Source: PoT sp049331405
GTDB lineage: Bacteria > Planctomycetota > Planctomycetia > Isosphaerales > Isosphaeraceae
DNA: 64,000 bases
Reading direction: 5' to 3'
NCBI RefSeq assembly: GCF_049331405.1
Contig: NZ_CP186274.1
Coordinates: forward strand, 1,922,001-1,986,000
In this document: piece by piece, positions 17,868 through 26,079 of the stretch
Layout of the letters: each line of letters opens with the position of its first letter
Position numbering within the stretch: position 1 is the first letter of the stretch
The notes under the pieces: model-generated
What the model was told of the DNA's origin: nothing
The model's input: the letters and a program-made list of their open reading frames with translations, nothing else
Databases searched by the model: none
Position numbers and translations under genes: made by a program

Positions 17868-18886
17868 TCACCGCTTGCTCCTGTTCAGATGCTTGTCGAT
17901 GACCTTCCCGGCAAACTCCACGCACTGGTCGGCGATGTCGGCGTCGAGCTGATAAAACGGCCTCTCGGCCGAGACGTGTTTCGCCTTCTCAACGAACCAC
18001 GATGTACGCAGCGGGACCTGCACGTTCTTGGATCTCTGGAGGACCCGGCCTGCTGCTATCGACGTTGTGATAGCTTGGTCGAGAGCCGACGATCCGTACG
18101 GGCTACCTCCTACGAGATTCTCGTAATGGATCATCGAACAGCAATCCATGGCGAAGGCCAAGATCTCCTTCCTGGTCTCCTCGAGATCCCTCGAATAAAC
18201 CCTCGTGGGGACGTTTTGCCCCTGAGCCAAGATCCCGATGAGGTCGATGAGCAGGCCTTTCCTCGTGCCTGCCCGGTTGCCGATGAGGACCGTCCCCGGC
18301 ACAGGTCCGTTGAAGGCAGGCCGAGCGATGGCCGAGAGTAACGGCACCAGCCACACGGCCGCATCCTCTTCGGTGCGGAACGGGAAGTCTATGACCATTT
18401 CCCTCAGGCGGCCCTCGCGTCATTCTGCGTCGGCCTGTCCTTCACCTTGGGAATTGTGACTGTGGGCGCGTATAGCGTGCCCGTGTCGACGTCATAACCT
18501 GGTTCATCCATGAGCGATCCGTCGGGCCGAGGGAATGGACACCCAACGACTGCCATCAAGTTATGGAACCCGGGCCAATACGTTCGCTTGGTCACTCCCC
18601 TTACAAGGCATTCGGGAGGGCCGGTGGGATCCCTGTATTCATCGCCCGACCTCTTCTTCTTCATCGCGTAGAACAACGCGTTCTACGTCAGTTTGCAGCC
18701 GACGATAGCATGCTCCAATTCGATGACTCGGGGAGATCCCGCGATGGGATCGGCCACGCTCTCGGGTCTTCTCGAGACGACGTTGGAGCCTATCACCACT
18801 TCGACCAATGAGTCGCCGCGAGAGTAAAGGTCGGGGTCGGCCCATAGTGCCGCGAGGGTCTGATTGAGGACATCTTCTCGCCTCAC
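17868..18886 (-). pseudogene. Plasmid/phage-type primase-helicase remnant
   Basis: Three pieces on the minus strand join into one protein. The first (18886-18683) reads DVLNQTLAALWADPDLYSRG and ends at an in-frame TAG. The second (18676-18404) continues in the same frame with PRPDGSLMDEPGYDVDTGTL. The third (18398-17868) needs a single-base shift near 18400 and reads DFPFRTEEDAAVWLVPLLSA, then IGNRAGTRKGLLID (a degenerate P-loop), then a Walker-B-like LAFAMDCCSMIHYENLVGG and VPLRTSWFVE. This order matches the C-terminal half of planctomycete primase-helicase replication proteins as I remember them. The N-terminal primase part is absent. One nonsense and one frameshift mutation make it inactive. 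Confidence 0.65.
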
Positions 18887-19040
18887 CAGACCAAGATCTC
18901 GGGCAAAACAGACTCATGCTGTTCAGCAGGGCGATCTTTGAATGCTTGCGCTTCGGTGATTCTGAAAGATGATGGTTGCTTTTCAATCAATGCCAGCTTA
19001 AGGTCATTCATGACCTGTCCGGTCTCTCGTGAGCCTCCGA

Positions 19041-19078
19041 ACCGCCCGCCGCTGGCCACGGCGGGCGGTTTCTTTTTG
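19041..19078 (+). terminator. Intrinsic terminator
   Basis: ACCGCCCGCCG, loop CTGGCCA, CGGCGGGCGGT, then TTCTTTTT. It is a strong rho-independent terminator on the plus strand, although no plus-strand gene survives upstream; it may belong to a lost gene or an unrecognised small RNA. Confidence 0.8.
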
Positions 19079-19120
19079 GTGTTCTCTGTCCGCGAGCAAC
19101 GTTTGTGTTCGGGTGAGTGA

Positions 19121-19146
19121 CTAAGAGCGCCGATTGGCGCTCTCAG
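19121..19146. repeat. Imperfect palindrome, copy 3
   Basis: CTAAGAGCGCC and GGCGCTCTCAG arms with one mismatch surround GATT. It shares the core of the palindromes at 6645 and 16847 and lies about 45 bases after an intrinsic terminator. Confidence 0.65.
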
Positions 19147-19228
19147 ATTCCGGGTCCGAAACCTGTGTACGGATCTTCCACGCAGGGCATGGCCGGCATG
19201 CCCGCCTCGGCGTCGGGTTGGGGCATGG

Positions 19229-19696
19229 CTAGACGCTCATCGCGTCGAGCTTTCGCTCGGCCGCCTCGTAGGCCTTGCGTCGTTGCGAGGCCGTTCGGCA
19301 GAGGCCCGCCTTGATCATCGCGGCCCTGACTGCCTTGAGCGCCAGAGGCCCGAACTGGGCGGCGGGGGTGTGGCCATAAAGCTTGCGGAGAGGCCTGACA
19401 GCGAAACGGATGTTGGCCGCCTGGCCGGTGGGTTGCCCGTCGGCCCGCCTGTAGTAGCCCTCGGCGAACTCGAGGTAGCCGACCATCAATTCGCTGACGG
19501 TGACGTCGGCGCTGCCCGAGGCCGGTCCCTTCGGCATGCGGCGGCCGTTGGCCATCCACTCGGCGAGGAGTCGGTCGTATTCGTCCCTGCTCTCGAGCGA
19601 GCCGAATTTTCCCAGATAGAAATCCCGGCCGTCCAGTGTGACGACGGCCTGGCCCGTGGGCTTGTGGAGCCGATACTGCGGGGTTCGAAATGCCAA
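19229..19696 (-). CDS. Truncated tyrosine recombinase (integrase N-terminal part)
   Basis: The protein matches the N-terminal and core-binding parts of planctomycete phage-type integrases: YRLHKPTGQAVVTLDGRDFY, then LGKFGSLESRDEYDRLLAEW, then a SAM-like helical region around VRPLRKLYGHTP and FGPLALKAVRAAMI. It stops at 155 residues, before the catalytic domain, so the Arg-His-Arg-Tyr residues are missing and it cannot recombine DNA. The start is TTG at 19696 with GGAGG upstream. It lies 110 bases from the 3' end of tRNA-Pro, the position expected for an integrase next to its attachment site. Confidence 0.7.
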   Translation of the reverse strand: MAFRTPQYRLHKPTGQAVVTLDGRDFYLGKFGSLESRDEYDRLLAEWMANGRRMPKGPASGSADVTVSELMVGYLEFAEGYYRRADGQPTGQAANIRFAVRPLRKLYGHTPAAQFGPLALKAVRAAMIKAGLCRTASQRRKAYEAAERKLDAMSV

Positions 19697-19806
19697 CGGA
19701 GCGGCCCTCCAATCCGGTAGTCTACCGGATTACTTGGAGATTGAGGCCGCTCCGCCGAATATTGACGGGTACGCTAAATCTGCGTTCGGCAAGAAGTTAG
19801 GAAAAT

Positions 19807-19880
19807 CGGGGCGGCGGGATTTGAACCCACGACCTCTAGACCCCCAGTCTAGCGCGCTAGCCAAACTGCGCTACGCCCCG
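19807..19880 (-). tRNA. tRNA-Pro(GGG)
   Basis: The cloverleaf is complete on the minus strand. The acceptor stem is CGGGGCG/CGCCCCG, the D arm has GG in its loop, the anticodon arm is CTAGA with loop CTGGGGG and TCTAG (anticodon GGG), and the T arm is GTGGG-TTCAAAT-CCCGC. CCA is not encoded. The 3' end faces the truncated integrase. Confidence 0.95.
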
Positions 19881-19973
19881 TTGTTGCCCGGCTCAAGGTT
19901 ATTTCCTTGAAGGCGAGGTCATTGTAGAATTTCCGTCCGTCCTGTCAATGCAGACTTTGGGAGATTGGGCGAC

Positions 19974-20921
19974 GTGAATTTTGCGGATCGGTTGAACCAG
20001 GCCATGGCTCGTGTCGGGAACCCGGTTTCGGTCGGGATCGACCCGAGGCCGGAGGACTTGCCCGCGGGGATGCTCGACGGGTTTGCGCCCGATCGCGCCG
20101 GGGTGGCGGAGGCTCTCCAGGTGTTCGGGAAGGGGGTCGTCGACGTCGTCGCCCCGCTCGTCCCGCTGGTGAAGTTCCAGGCGGCCTTCTATGAGGTCTA
20201 TGGGCCCGAAGGCTTCGCGGCGCTCCACGCCACGGCGGCGTATGCCCGCGAGAAGGGGCTGCTCGTCATGATCGACGGGAAGCGGAATGATATCGGGTCG
20301 ACGGCCGAGGCCTATGCCAGGGCCTATCTCGGGAAGGTGCCGGTCGGAGGCAAGTTCGAGGCCCCCTGGCAGGCGGATGCCCTCACCGTGAACGCGTATC
20401 TCGGGGGGGACGGGATCGCCCCCTTCATCAAGGTCGCCGCGCAGGAGGGGAAAGGGATCTTCGTCCTCGTGCGCACGAGCAACGCCTCGGCCGGCGATTT
20501 CCAGGACCTCATCGCCGACGGCAAGCCGATCTATCGCCACGTCGCCGAGAGATTGGCCGGCTGGGCGGCGCCTCATCGCGGGGAGTCGGGGTATAGCCTC
20601 GCGGGGGCTGTCGTCGGGGCGACGTATCCCGAGCAGCTCGCGGAGCTTCGCGAGGCCTTCCCGGGGATCATCTTCCTCGTCCCCGGATACGGGACGCAGG
20701 GGGGGAAGGCGGCCGACGTCGCCGCGGGGTTCGACGAGAACGGGTTCGGAGCCCTCATCAACAACTCGCGAGGGATCACGTTCGCCTACAACCGGCCCGC
20801 GGCGCTCTCGCAGTTCGGCAAGAACTGGCAGGGCGCCATCGAGCAGGCCGTCCATGACATGATCGAAGACCTGGCCGCCAATACCTCGGCCGGGAAGCTC
20901 CGCGACAAGCCGACATCTTGA
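19974..20921 (+). CDS. pyrF: Orotidine 5'-phosphate decarboxylase
   Basis: This enzyme catalyses the last step of UMP synthesis, OMP to UMP plus CO2, in the cytoplasm. It is the long subtype of about 315 residues. The N-terminus has VSVGIDPRPEDLP. The catalytic Asp/Lys motif is MIDGKRNDIGSTAEAYA. The phosphate-binding end has FLVPGYGTQGG with a later NNSRGITFAY. GTG at 19974 is preferred over TTG 19965, with GGGAG upstream. The gene is monocistronic, between the tRNA and a convergent sirtuin gene. Confidence 0.93.
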   Translation: MNFADRLNQAMARVGNPVSVGIDPRPEDLPAGMLDGFAPDRAGVAEALQVFGKGVVDVVAPLVPLVKFQAAFYEVYGPEGFAALHATAAYAREKGLLVMIDGKRNDIGSTAEAYARAYLGKVPVGGKFEAPWQADALTVNAYLGGDGIAPFIKVAAQEGKGIFVLVRTSNASAGDFQDLIADGKPIYRHVAERLAGWAAPHRGESGYSLAGAVVGATYPEQLAELREAFPGIIFLVPGYGTQGGKAADVAAGFDENGFGALINNSRGITFAYNRPAALSQFGKNWQGAIEQAVHDMIEDLAANTSAGKLRDKPTS

Positions 20922-20978
20922 GGGAATCGGGAGGGCGGAAGGGGGATCGACCCCCTTCCTTCGTCCTGCGGGATCGAC

Positions 20979-21713
20979 TCAGGCCGGCAGGGATGCCAGG
21001 AGTTGGGGGAGGATCTCGCCCGACTTGCCCAGGAGGGCGTGATCGACGAACTGGCTCAACGCGGTCGTCTCGAGGTTGATCTCGATGACGGGGCAGCCGT
21101 GCTCGGCGGCGGTCAAGACCAGGCCGGCGGCGGGGTAGACGAGGGCGCTGGTGCCGACGACTAGGAGGGCGTCGGCCTGCTCGACGGCACGCTCGGCACG
21201 CTGCCAGACGTCCTGCGGGAGCGACTCGCCGAACCAGACGACCGCCGGGCGGAGGAGGGCTCCGCAATCGTCGCAGCGGGGCAAGGGGGGCAGCTCCACG
21301 CCATCGCGGTCGAACGTCTGGCGGCAACCGGTGCAGCGGACGTCAAAGAGGTTGCCGTGGAGCTCGAGGACGTCGACGCTCCCCGCACGCTGATGTAGGC
21401 GGTCGACGTTCTGGGTGATGAGCGTGAAGTTCGAAGAATAGCGGCGGCCCAGCTCGGCCAGGGCGAAGTGGCCCGGGTTCGGCTCAGACCTGGCGACGAG
21501 GTCTCGGCGGAACCGGTAGAACTCCCAGACGGTGGCGGGATCCGAGGCGAAGGCCTCGGGAGTCGCCAGGCTCATGGGGTCTCGGCCGTTCCACAGGCCG
21601 CCGAGGCCCCGGAAAGTCGGGATGCCGCTCTCGGCGGAGATCCCCGCGCCCGTCAGGACGGCGGTCCTCTTGGACCTGGAGAGGATCTCGGCGACGGTCT
21701 CGATGTCGGACAT
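20979..21713 (-). CDS. Sir2-family NAD-dependent protein deacylase
   Basis: This is a sirtuin that removes acyl groups from lysine using NAD. GAGISAESGIPTFRG binds NAD, TQNVDRLHQ and ELHGN carry the catalytic His, and two Cys pairs (CTGC and CDDC) form the zinc site. GTSALVYPAAG and INLET complete the Rossmann part. At 244 residues it has the usual bacterial CobB size. It starts 3 bases after the stop of the upstream small membrane protein gene, so the two are co-transcribed. Whether it deacetylates, desuccinylates or does both cannot be read from the sequence. Confidence 0.93.
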   Translation of the reverse strand: MSDIETVAEILSRSKRTAVLTGAGISAESGIPTFRGLGGLWNGRDPMSLATPEAFASDPATVWEFYRFRRDLVARSEPNPGHFALAELGRRYSSNFTLITQNVDRLHQRAGSVDVLELHGNLFDVRCTGCRQTFDRDGVELPPLPRCDDCGALLRPAVVWFGESLPQDVWQRAERAVEQADALLVVGTSALVYPAAGLVLTAAEHGCPVIEINLETTALSQFVDHALLGKSGEILPQLLASLPA

Positions 21714-21716
21714 GGC

Positions 21717-21956
21717 TCACATCTCGGGGATGGCCCCGCGTTTCACGGCGCGGACGACCATGAAACTGCCCGTGCCCAGGAGGGCGAAGGGCATGGCCAT
21801 CATGAACAGGACGCTCCAGTTATAGCCATCCTTGATCTCGCCGGCTTCGGCCGGCTGGGCCGCGACGGCTTCCTTGCAGTTGGGACAGGCCGACGCCGGG
21901 CGGATCGGGGCAACGAACAGCGCGGTCAGGAAGAGGGCCGATCGCCAATGCCGCAT
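21717..21956 (-). CDS. Small exported or membrane protein with a CPNC motif
   Basis: The 79-residue protein has an N-terminal signal sequence (SALFLTALFVAPIRPASA), then CPNCKEAV, then a transmembrane helix around VLFMMAMPFALLGTGSFMVV and a short basic tail. The CPNC next to the membrane could bind metal or be redox active, but there is no known family I can name. It sits just upstream of the sirtuin gene, with a 3-base gap between the genes. Confidence 0.65.
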   Translation of the reverse strand: MRHWRSALFLTALFVAPIRPASACPNCKEAVAAQPAEAGEIKDGYNWSVLFMMAMPFALLGTGSFMVVRAVKRGAIPEM

Positions 21957-22544
21957 GGAACTTACCTCGGTCGGGTTCGTAGGAACGGACGGATGGACGG
22001 ACTCGCGATGGCTCGCACTTCGGGCGGTTCAAACGGGCGGGAGACGCAGGAGGGTTGGAACGCCTGTAGGACGGAACAGACCCCTCGACGATATCTCTCG
22101 GCCCTTTTGGGGTCAACGCCGACGTCTTGCAGGTCGAAATTAGGTTATGCCGAGGCTCGGCCCGGACCCATTTCTCAAAGTTCTCCGCCCACCATCTTGA
22201 GTGGGAATAATGCGTGCGTCTCGGAATCCCGAGCCATCATGAACCGAATCGTGTCCGCTTCACGGATCCCTTTCGGATAATCCCGACGAATGAGTGACGA
22301 TTCGTCGCAACAGTGACACGTCTGTCGCGTACTCCGTTCACGCCGGAAATTCTCGATAGATGATTTTCATCACCATTCCTGGGATAGTGTTCAAGATTCC
22401 GAAGCGGTATTCTTGACTATTGCAATAGACAAACTAAGTTATTGGTGTGGCTCGCGTGACAAGGACGTCGATATTCGATGGCGAAAGGAACAACGTCGAG
22501 CGACGAGCGGCAGAGTGACGGCCTACGAAGCGAGGTAGACTCCC
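21957..22544. other. Divergent promoter region
   Basis: The 588-base region lies between the minus-strand small membrane protein and the plus-strand TIGR03067-type gene. Apart from the promoter annotated at 22413, no gene or stable structure is supported. Confidence 0.5.
22413..22440 (+). promoter_or_regulatory. Sigma-70-like promoter
   Basis: TTGACT, a 16-base spacer and TAAGTT lie in a locally AT-rich stretch about 105 bases upstream of the ATG at 22545. Confidence 0.5.
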
Positions 22545-22985
22545 ATGACGGCGAAACTTTCTGCGAGCGTGTTGGTGCTGGGGCTGGTGGTGCTGGCGGC
22601 GGGGGCGGCCCCGATCGTCGACGGAGACCTGGCCAGGTTGCAGGGGCAGTGGGAGGCGAAGGTCGGCCAGAAGAAGGCCACCAAGGTCCGGCTCGAGATC
22701 AAGGGGCACACGGTCAACGCGACGTTCCTGACGCCGCACGGGATCAAGATCAAGGCCGAGGGCGAGGTCAACATCGACGAGTCGACGAGCCCCAAGGCGC
22801 TCGACTGGGTCAAGTTCACCACGCTCGACGGCGAAGAAGTCCCCGAAGTCCGCGCGATCTACCGGATCGAAGGCGATCGCCTGGTGATCCGCAGCGGCGG
22901 CTTCAACGACCAGCGCCCCAAGGAGTTCAACCCCGGCGAAGGCGTCTGGGCGGCCGTGCTCGTCTTCGAACGACCGATCCAGTGA
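22545..22985 (+). CDS. TIGR03067-type exported protein
   Basis: The protein has an N-terminal signal peptide (SASVLVLGLVVLAAGAAP) and then the LQGQWEAK start typical of TIGR03067 domains, a beta-barrel-like family expanded in planctomycetes with unknown function. Alternating strands follow (KVRLEIKGHTVNATFL, VRAIYRIEGDRLVIRSGG) and a C-terminal VLVFERP. At 146 residues it is a typical single-domain member. It is monocistronic and preceded by a good promoter at 22413. The family name is recalled from the pattern, not searched. Confidence 0.75.
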   Translation: MTAKLSASVLVLGLVVLAAGAAPIVDGDLARLQGQWEAKVGQKKATKVRLEIKGHTVNATFLTPHGIKIKAEGEVNIDESTSPKALDWVKFTTLDGEEVPEVRAIYRIEGDRLVIRSGGFNDQRPKEFNPGEGVWAAVLVFERPIQ

Positions 22986-23193
22986 TCGCCCTGTCTTGAG
23001 CGCTTGAGGAGTGAGATTCGACGACGTCGTCGACTCGGTGTGGTTCGATCGGACGAAGCTGGGATTTGCCCGGCTCGCGATCGCCAAGAGGTAGGGAAGC
23101 TCGGCAATCTTTCCCGCATCGCGACCCGGGGCTGTTTCCCGGAACGTGCGGAGGGGCCGAGCCCCCGAATTGCTGCCGGCGTTCGAACGGGTC

Positions 23194-24270
23194 TCAGCCT
23201 GAGGCGAGCGGCATCTGGTAGAGCATCAGGTAGATCACGACGCCCGTGACCGAGACGTACATCCAGACGGGGAAGGTTACGCGGGCGATGCTCGCGTGGT
23301 GGTGCCACTGCTTGCGGATGGCCCGCAGGAGCGTCACCAGGATGAGCGGCACGATCACGACCGCCAGGACGACGTGCGAGAGCAGGATCGTGAAGTAGAC
23401 GAGCCGGACCGGCCCCCGGCCCAGGAAGGGGACGCCGCCCCGGATCTGGAAGTGGTAGACGAGGTAGCAGCTCAGGAAGAGACCCGAGACCACCACGCTG
23501 GCGATCATGCAGACCTGGTGACCCCGGGCACGGCCGGTTCGGATCAGGAGCCAGCCGACGAGGAGCAGGATCGACGCGATGCCGTTGAGCGTCGCGTTGA
23601 CGGCCGGGAGTTGGCGGACCCAGGCGGGGACGTCCTGGGTGCCCGGCGCGAGCTGCTTAGTCCGCTCGACGAGCTTGGTGATGGCCTCGGGGTCGTTCGA
23701 GTCGAAGTAGCCGATCACCTTGTTGTCGCGTCCCACGAGGGCGAGCCGGTCGCTGTGCGAGAAGGCCTCGGCGCCGGCGGCTTGCTGGTCGGGGCTGCTC
23801 GTGCTCAGCGCGAGCTTGAACTTGTCGACGATCAGGGCGTCGATCTCCGGCTTCGACCCGGTGAGGAACCACCAGCGGTCGGGGTCGGCCGAGAATTTCT
23901 TGGCGTAGGCGGAGAGGACCTCGGGGGTGTCGCGCTCGGGGTCGACCGAGATGCTGACGAGGAGCGCCGAGGAGTCCTTGAGCTTCTCCTGGAGCCCCTT
24001 CATGACGCTCGTGATCCGGGGGCAGGAGAGGGGACAATGCGTGAAGATGAACGAGGTGACCCAGACCCGGTCGGCGAGGTCGGCCTCGGTCACGGCCTTT
24101 CCCGAGCGTTCGGTCAGGTGGAAGGGGCCGAGCGGATAGGCGTTCTCGCCGAGGTCATGCCCCGCGCGCTGGTCCTTCGGGCGGATGGAGACGGCCGCCA
24201 GGCAGAGCCCGAGGGAGGCGAGCACGGTCCCGACGACGATGATCAGGCCAAGGCGATAGGAGCGATGCAC
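23194..24270 (-). CDS. SCO1/SenC-DUF420 fusion, oxidase CuA assembly protein
   Basis: The N-terminal half (about 1-205) is a membrane-anchored SCO1/SenC thioredoxin-fold protein that delivers copper to the CuA site of subunit II. The copper ligands are CPLSCP and the His of FSHSDRLALV, with the typical LVSISVDPERDTP strand. The C-terminal half (about 215-358) has four hydrophobic helices with conserved His positions (CYLVYHFQIRGG, FTILLSHVVLAVV), as in DUF420, another oxidase-associated family. The two are often separate genes. It is the last gene of the minus-strand oxidase operon. Confidence 0.88.
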   Translation of the reverse strand: MHRSYRLGLIIVVGTVLASLGLCLAAVSIRPKDQRAGHDLGENAYPLGPFHLTERSGKAVTEADLADRVWVTSFIFTHCPLSCPRITSVMKGLQEKLKDSSALLVSISVDPERDTPEVLSAYAKKFSADPDRWWFLTGSKPEIDALIVDKFKLALSTSSPDQQAAGAEAFSHSDRLALVGRDNKVIGYFDSNDPEAITKLVERTKQLAPGTQDVPAWVRQLPAVNATLNGIASILLLVGWLLIRTGRARGHQVCMIASVVVSGLFLSCYLVYHFQIRGGVPFLGRGPVRLVYFTILLSHVVLAVVIVPLILVTLLRAIRKQWHHHASIARVTFPVWMYVSVTGVVIYLMLYQMPLASG

Positions 24271-24363
24271 GGTCGGCCAACCCGGGTGTGAGAGGAAGGT
24301 GCGGCTGGTTGCGGGCGAGGCGGGGCCTCTCCCTTCGGTTTTCGAATGGAGGTCGAGCCGGGC

Positions 24364-24786
24364 TCAGGAGCGGGCGTCGCCCTTGAGGATGCTGCGGTCC
24401 CAGGTCGCGGACGCGGCCGCGCCGGGCTGGACCGGGGTCGTCTCGATGTTCTCGAGGTCCGGGTTCTCCTCGGTCACGGGCTGGAAGGCCATGTCGGGGA
24501 GCAGCCCGGAGACGAGGGCGACCGCGAGGATCGCCGCCGGGATCAGGAACGCGTAGACCCAGCGCCCCTCGAACTTCAGGTGCATGAAGTAGAGCCCGAC
24601 GAGCGCGGCCTTGGTGATCGCCATCGCCATCAGGCCGATCACGAGCATCAAGAAACTGAGCGGGAGGTAAGTCGCGTAGATGTACTCGGCCACCGTGAAG
24701 ATGGCCAGGATGAAGAAGATCTTCATGTACGGCGCGTGCGACTCGACCTCCATCTCCTGGTCGTGGGTCAAGTTGGTCTCGGCCAT
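24364..24786 (-). CDS. Cytochrome c oxidase subunit IV
   Basis: This small membrane subunit belongs to the prokaryotic COX4 family. There are three hydrophobic helices: MKIFFILAIFTVAEYIYAT, FLMLVIGLMAMAITKAALVG and VYAFLIPAAILAVALVSGLL. The conserved YFMHLKFE lies between helices two and three. The C-terminal 40 residues are a periplasmic or cytoplasmic polar tail. It lies between coxC and the SCO-DUF420 gene, within the oxidase operon. Confidence 0.85.
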   Translation of the reverse strand: MAETNLTHDQEMEVESHAPYMKIFFILAIFTVAEYIYATYLPLSFLMLVIGLMAMAITKAALVGLYFMHLKFEGRWVYAFLIPAAILAVALVSGLLPDMAFQPVTEENPDLENIETTPVQPGAAASATWDRSILKGDARS

Positions 24787-24878
24787 GGGCGGAATCCCCT
24801 GAGGGTGGGCAGGGCCCTCGGTTCGAGAGGCCCCAGGCCCTTGGACGATCGGCTCGGATCGAATCGGATCAAACCAGA

Positions 24879-25943
24879 TCAGATCAGGTAGACGACGGTG
24901 AACAGCAGGATCCAGACGAGGTCGACGAAGTGCCAGTAGAGGCCGACCAGCTCGACCGTGCTGTAGCTATTTCGAGTGTAGGCGCCGGTGAACCACGACC
25001 GCAACGTGATGAGGAAGAGCATGATCACGCCGGCGGCGACGTGGGCTCCGTGGAACCCGGTCATCGTGAAGAAGCACGAGGCGAAGATGCTCGAGTCGGG
25101 GCGGAAGTGCCCCGTGGCACTGATGCCGGGCGGGTAGTGGTGCCCGAACATTAACTGATAATACTCGTAGACCTGGACCCCCAGGAACGTGGCCCCGATC
25201 ATGGTCGTCGCCGTGAGGTAGGTCGAGCCGAGGAATCGCTTGTTGTTCTGGAAGGCGCTCAGGGCCAGGACCATCGTCACGGAGGAACAGATCAGGATGA
25301 ACGTGTTCACCATCGTGAGGTCGATGCTGAGCGGGTTCGTCATGAAGTCGTACGGCTTCGGCCAGTTGAACCCTGCGAGCGGCACGATGTTGGCCTCGGC
25401 CCCCGCGGCGGCGAGCCGGTCGTGGACCCCCTTCGCCTTGTCGGCAGGGACGCCGAAGAGGATTCCCGCCGGCAGGGAGTCGACGAGGTGCTCGGCCTGG
25501 TGCTTGCGGAAGGCCTTGGTGGCCTCGTCCTTGAGCTTCGCCGTCTCGTCGGCCTCGAGCTTCCGGTTCTCGATCGCGACGAGTTCCTTGTCGAGCTCAC
25601 CCGCCTGCATGCGGTCGAGGACGGTGGCCTCCTCGACGATGGCGACGACCTTCTCGCGCGAGGAGCCGGCCGACTTGAGGATGAGCCCCTGGAGGCCCTT
25701 GGAGCTGGCGAGGTTGGTCGCCGGCGGGAAGAAGTTGCTGAACGAGTTCGGCGGGGTCCCCGCCCTGAGGACGATGTACGACCCGATCAGGCCCGTGAAG
25801 AACATGATCTCGGTGGCGAGGAAGAGCCACATCGCGACCTTTCCGGGGGTGACCGGAGGGTGCTGAATGGCGATCCTGGCCGCGGGCGTCACATGGCCGG
25901 CAAGGTCGGATCTCGACGACGGAGAATCGGAGACGTCTGCCAT
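24879..25943 (-). CDS. coxC: Cytochrome c oxidase subunit III with an inserted soluble domain
   Basis: Helix I (VAMWLFLATEIMFFTGLIGS) and helices II-V (NTFILICSSVTMVLALSAF onwards, with YEYYQLMFGHHYPPG, GFHGAHVAAG and WHFVDLVWILLFTVVY) are typical of bacterial subunit III. Between helices I and II, residues about 75-190 are an extra soluble domain. Its outer parts, LILKSAGSSREKVVAIVEE and GVPADKAKGVHDRLAAAGAE, resemble the C-terminal domain of ribosomal protein bL12, and the middle is a charged coiled-coil-like helix. This resemblance is my inference. The gene lies fifth in the main run of the oxidase operon, after ctaB. Confidence 0.88.
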   Translation of the reverse strand: MADVSDSPSSRSDLAGHVTPAARIAIQHPPVTPGKVAMWLFLATEIMFFTGLIGSYIVLRAGTPPNSFSNFFPPATNLASSKGLQGLILKSAGSSREKVVAIVEEATVLDRMQAGELDKELVAIENRKLEADETAKLKDEATKAFRKHQAEHLVDSLPAGILFGVPADKAKGVHDRLAAAGAEANIVPLAGFNWPKPYDFMTNPLSIDLTMVNTFILICSSVTMVLALSAFQNNKRFLGSTYLTATTMIGATFLGVQVYEYYQLMFGHHYPPGISATGHFRPDSSIFASCFFTMTGFHGAHVAAGVIMLFLITLRSWFTGAYTRNSYSTVELVGLYWHFVDLVWILLFTVVYLI

Positions 25944-26079
25944 CTCTCATCCATTCTCGGGGAAAGGTGCCAACACGCAGGTCCGGAGGTTCGCGATGCG
26001 AGGGGGACGCGACCGTCGCGGTCAGGCCCCCCCGGCCGTGGACCTCGACGGACGCGAGGGTCCGTGGTCCGGCGTCTAA

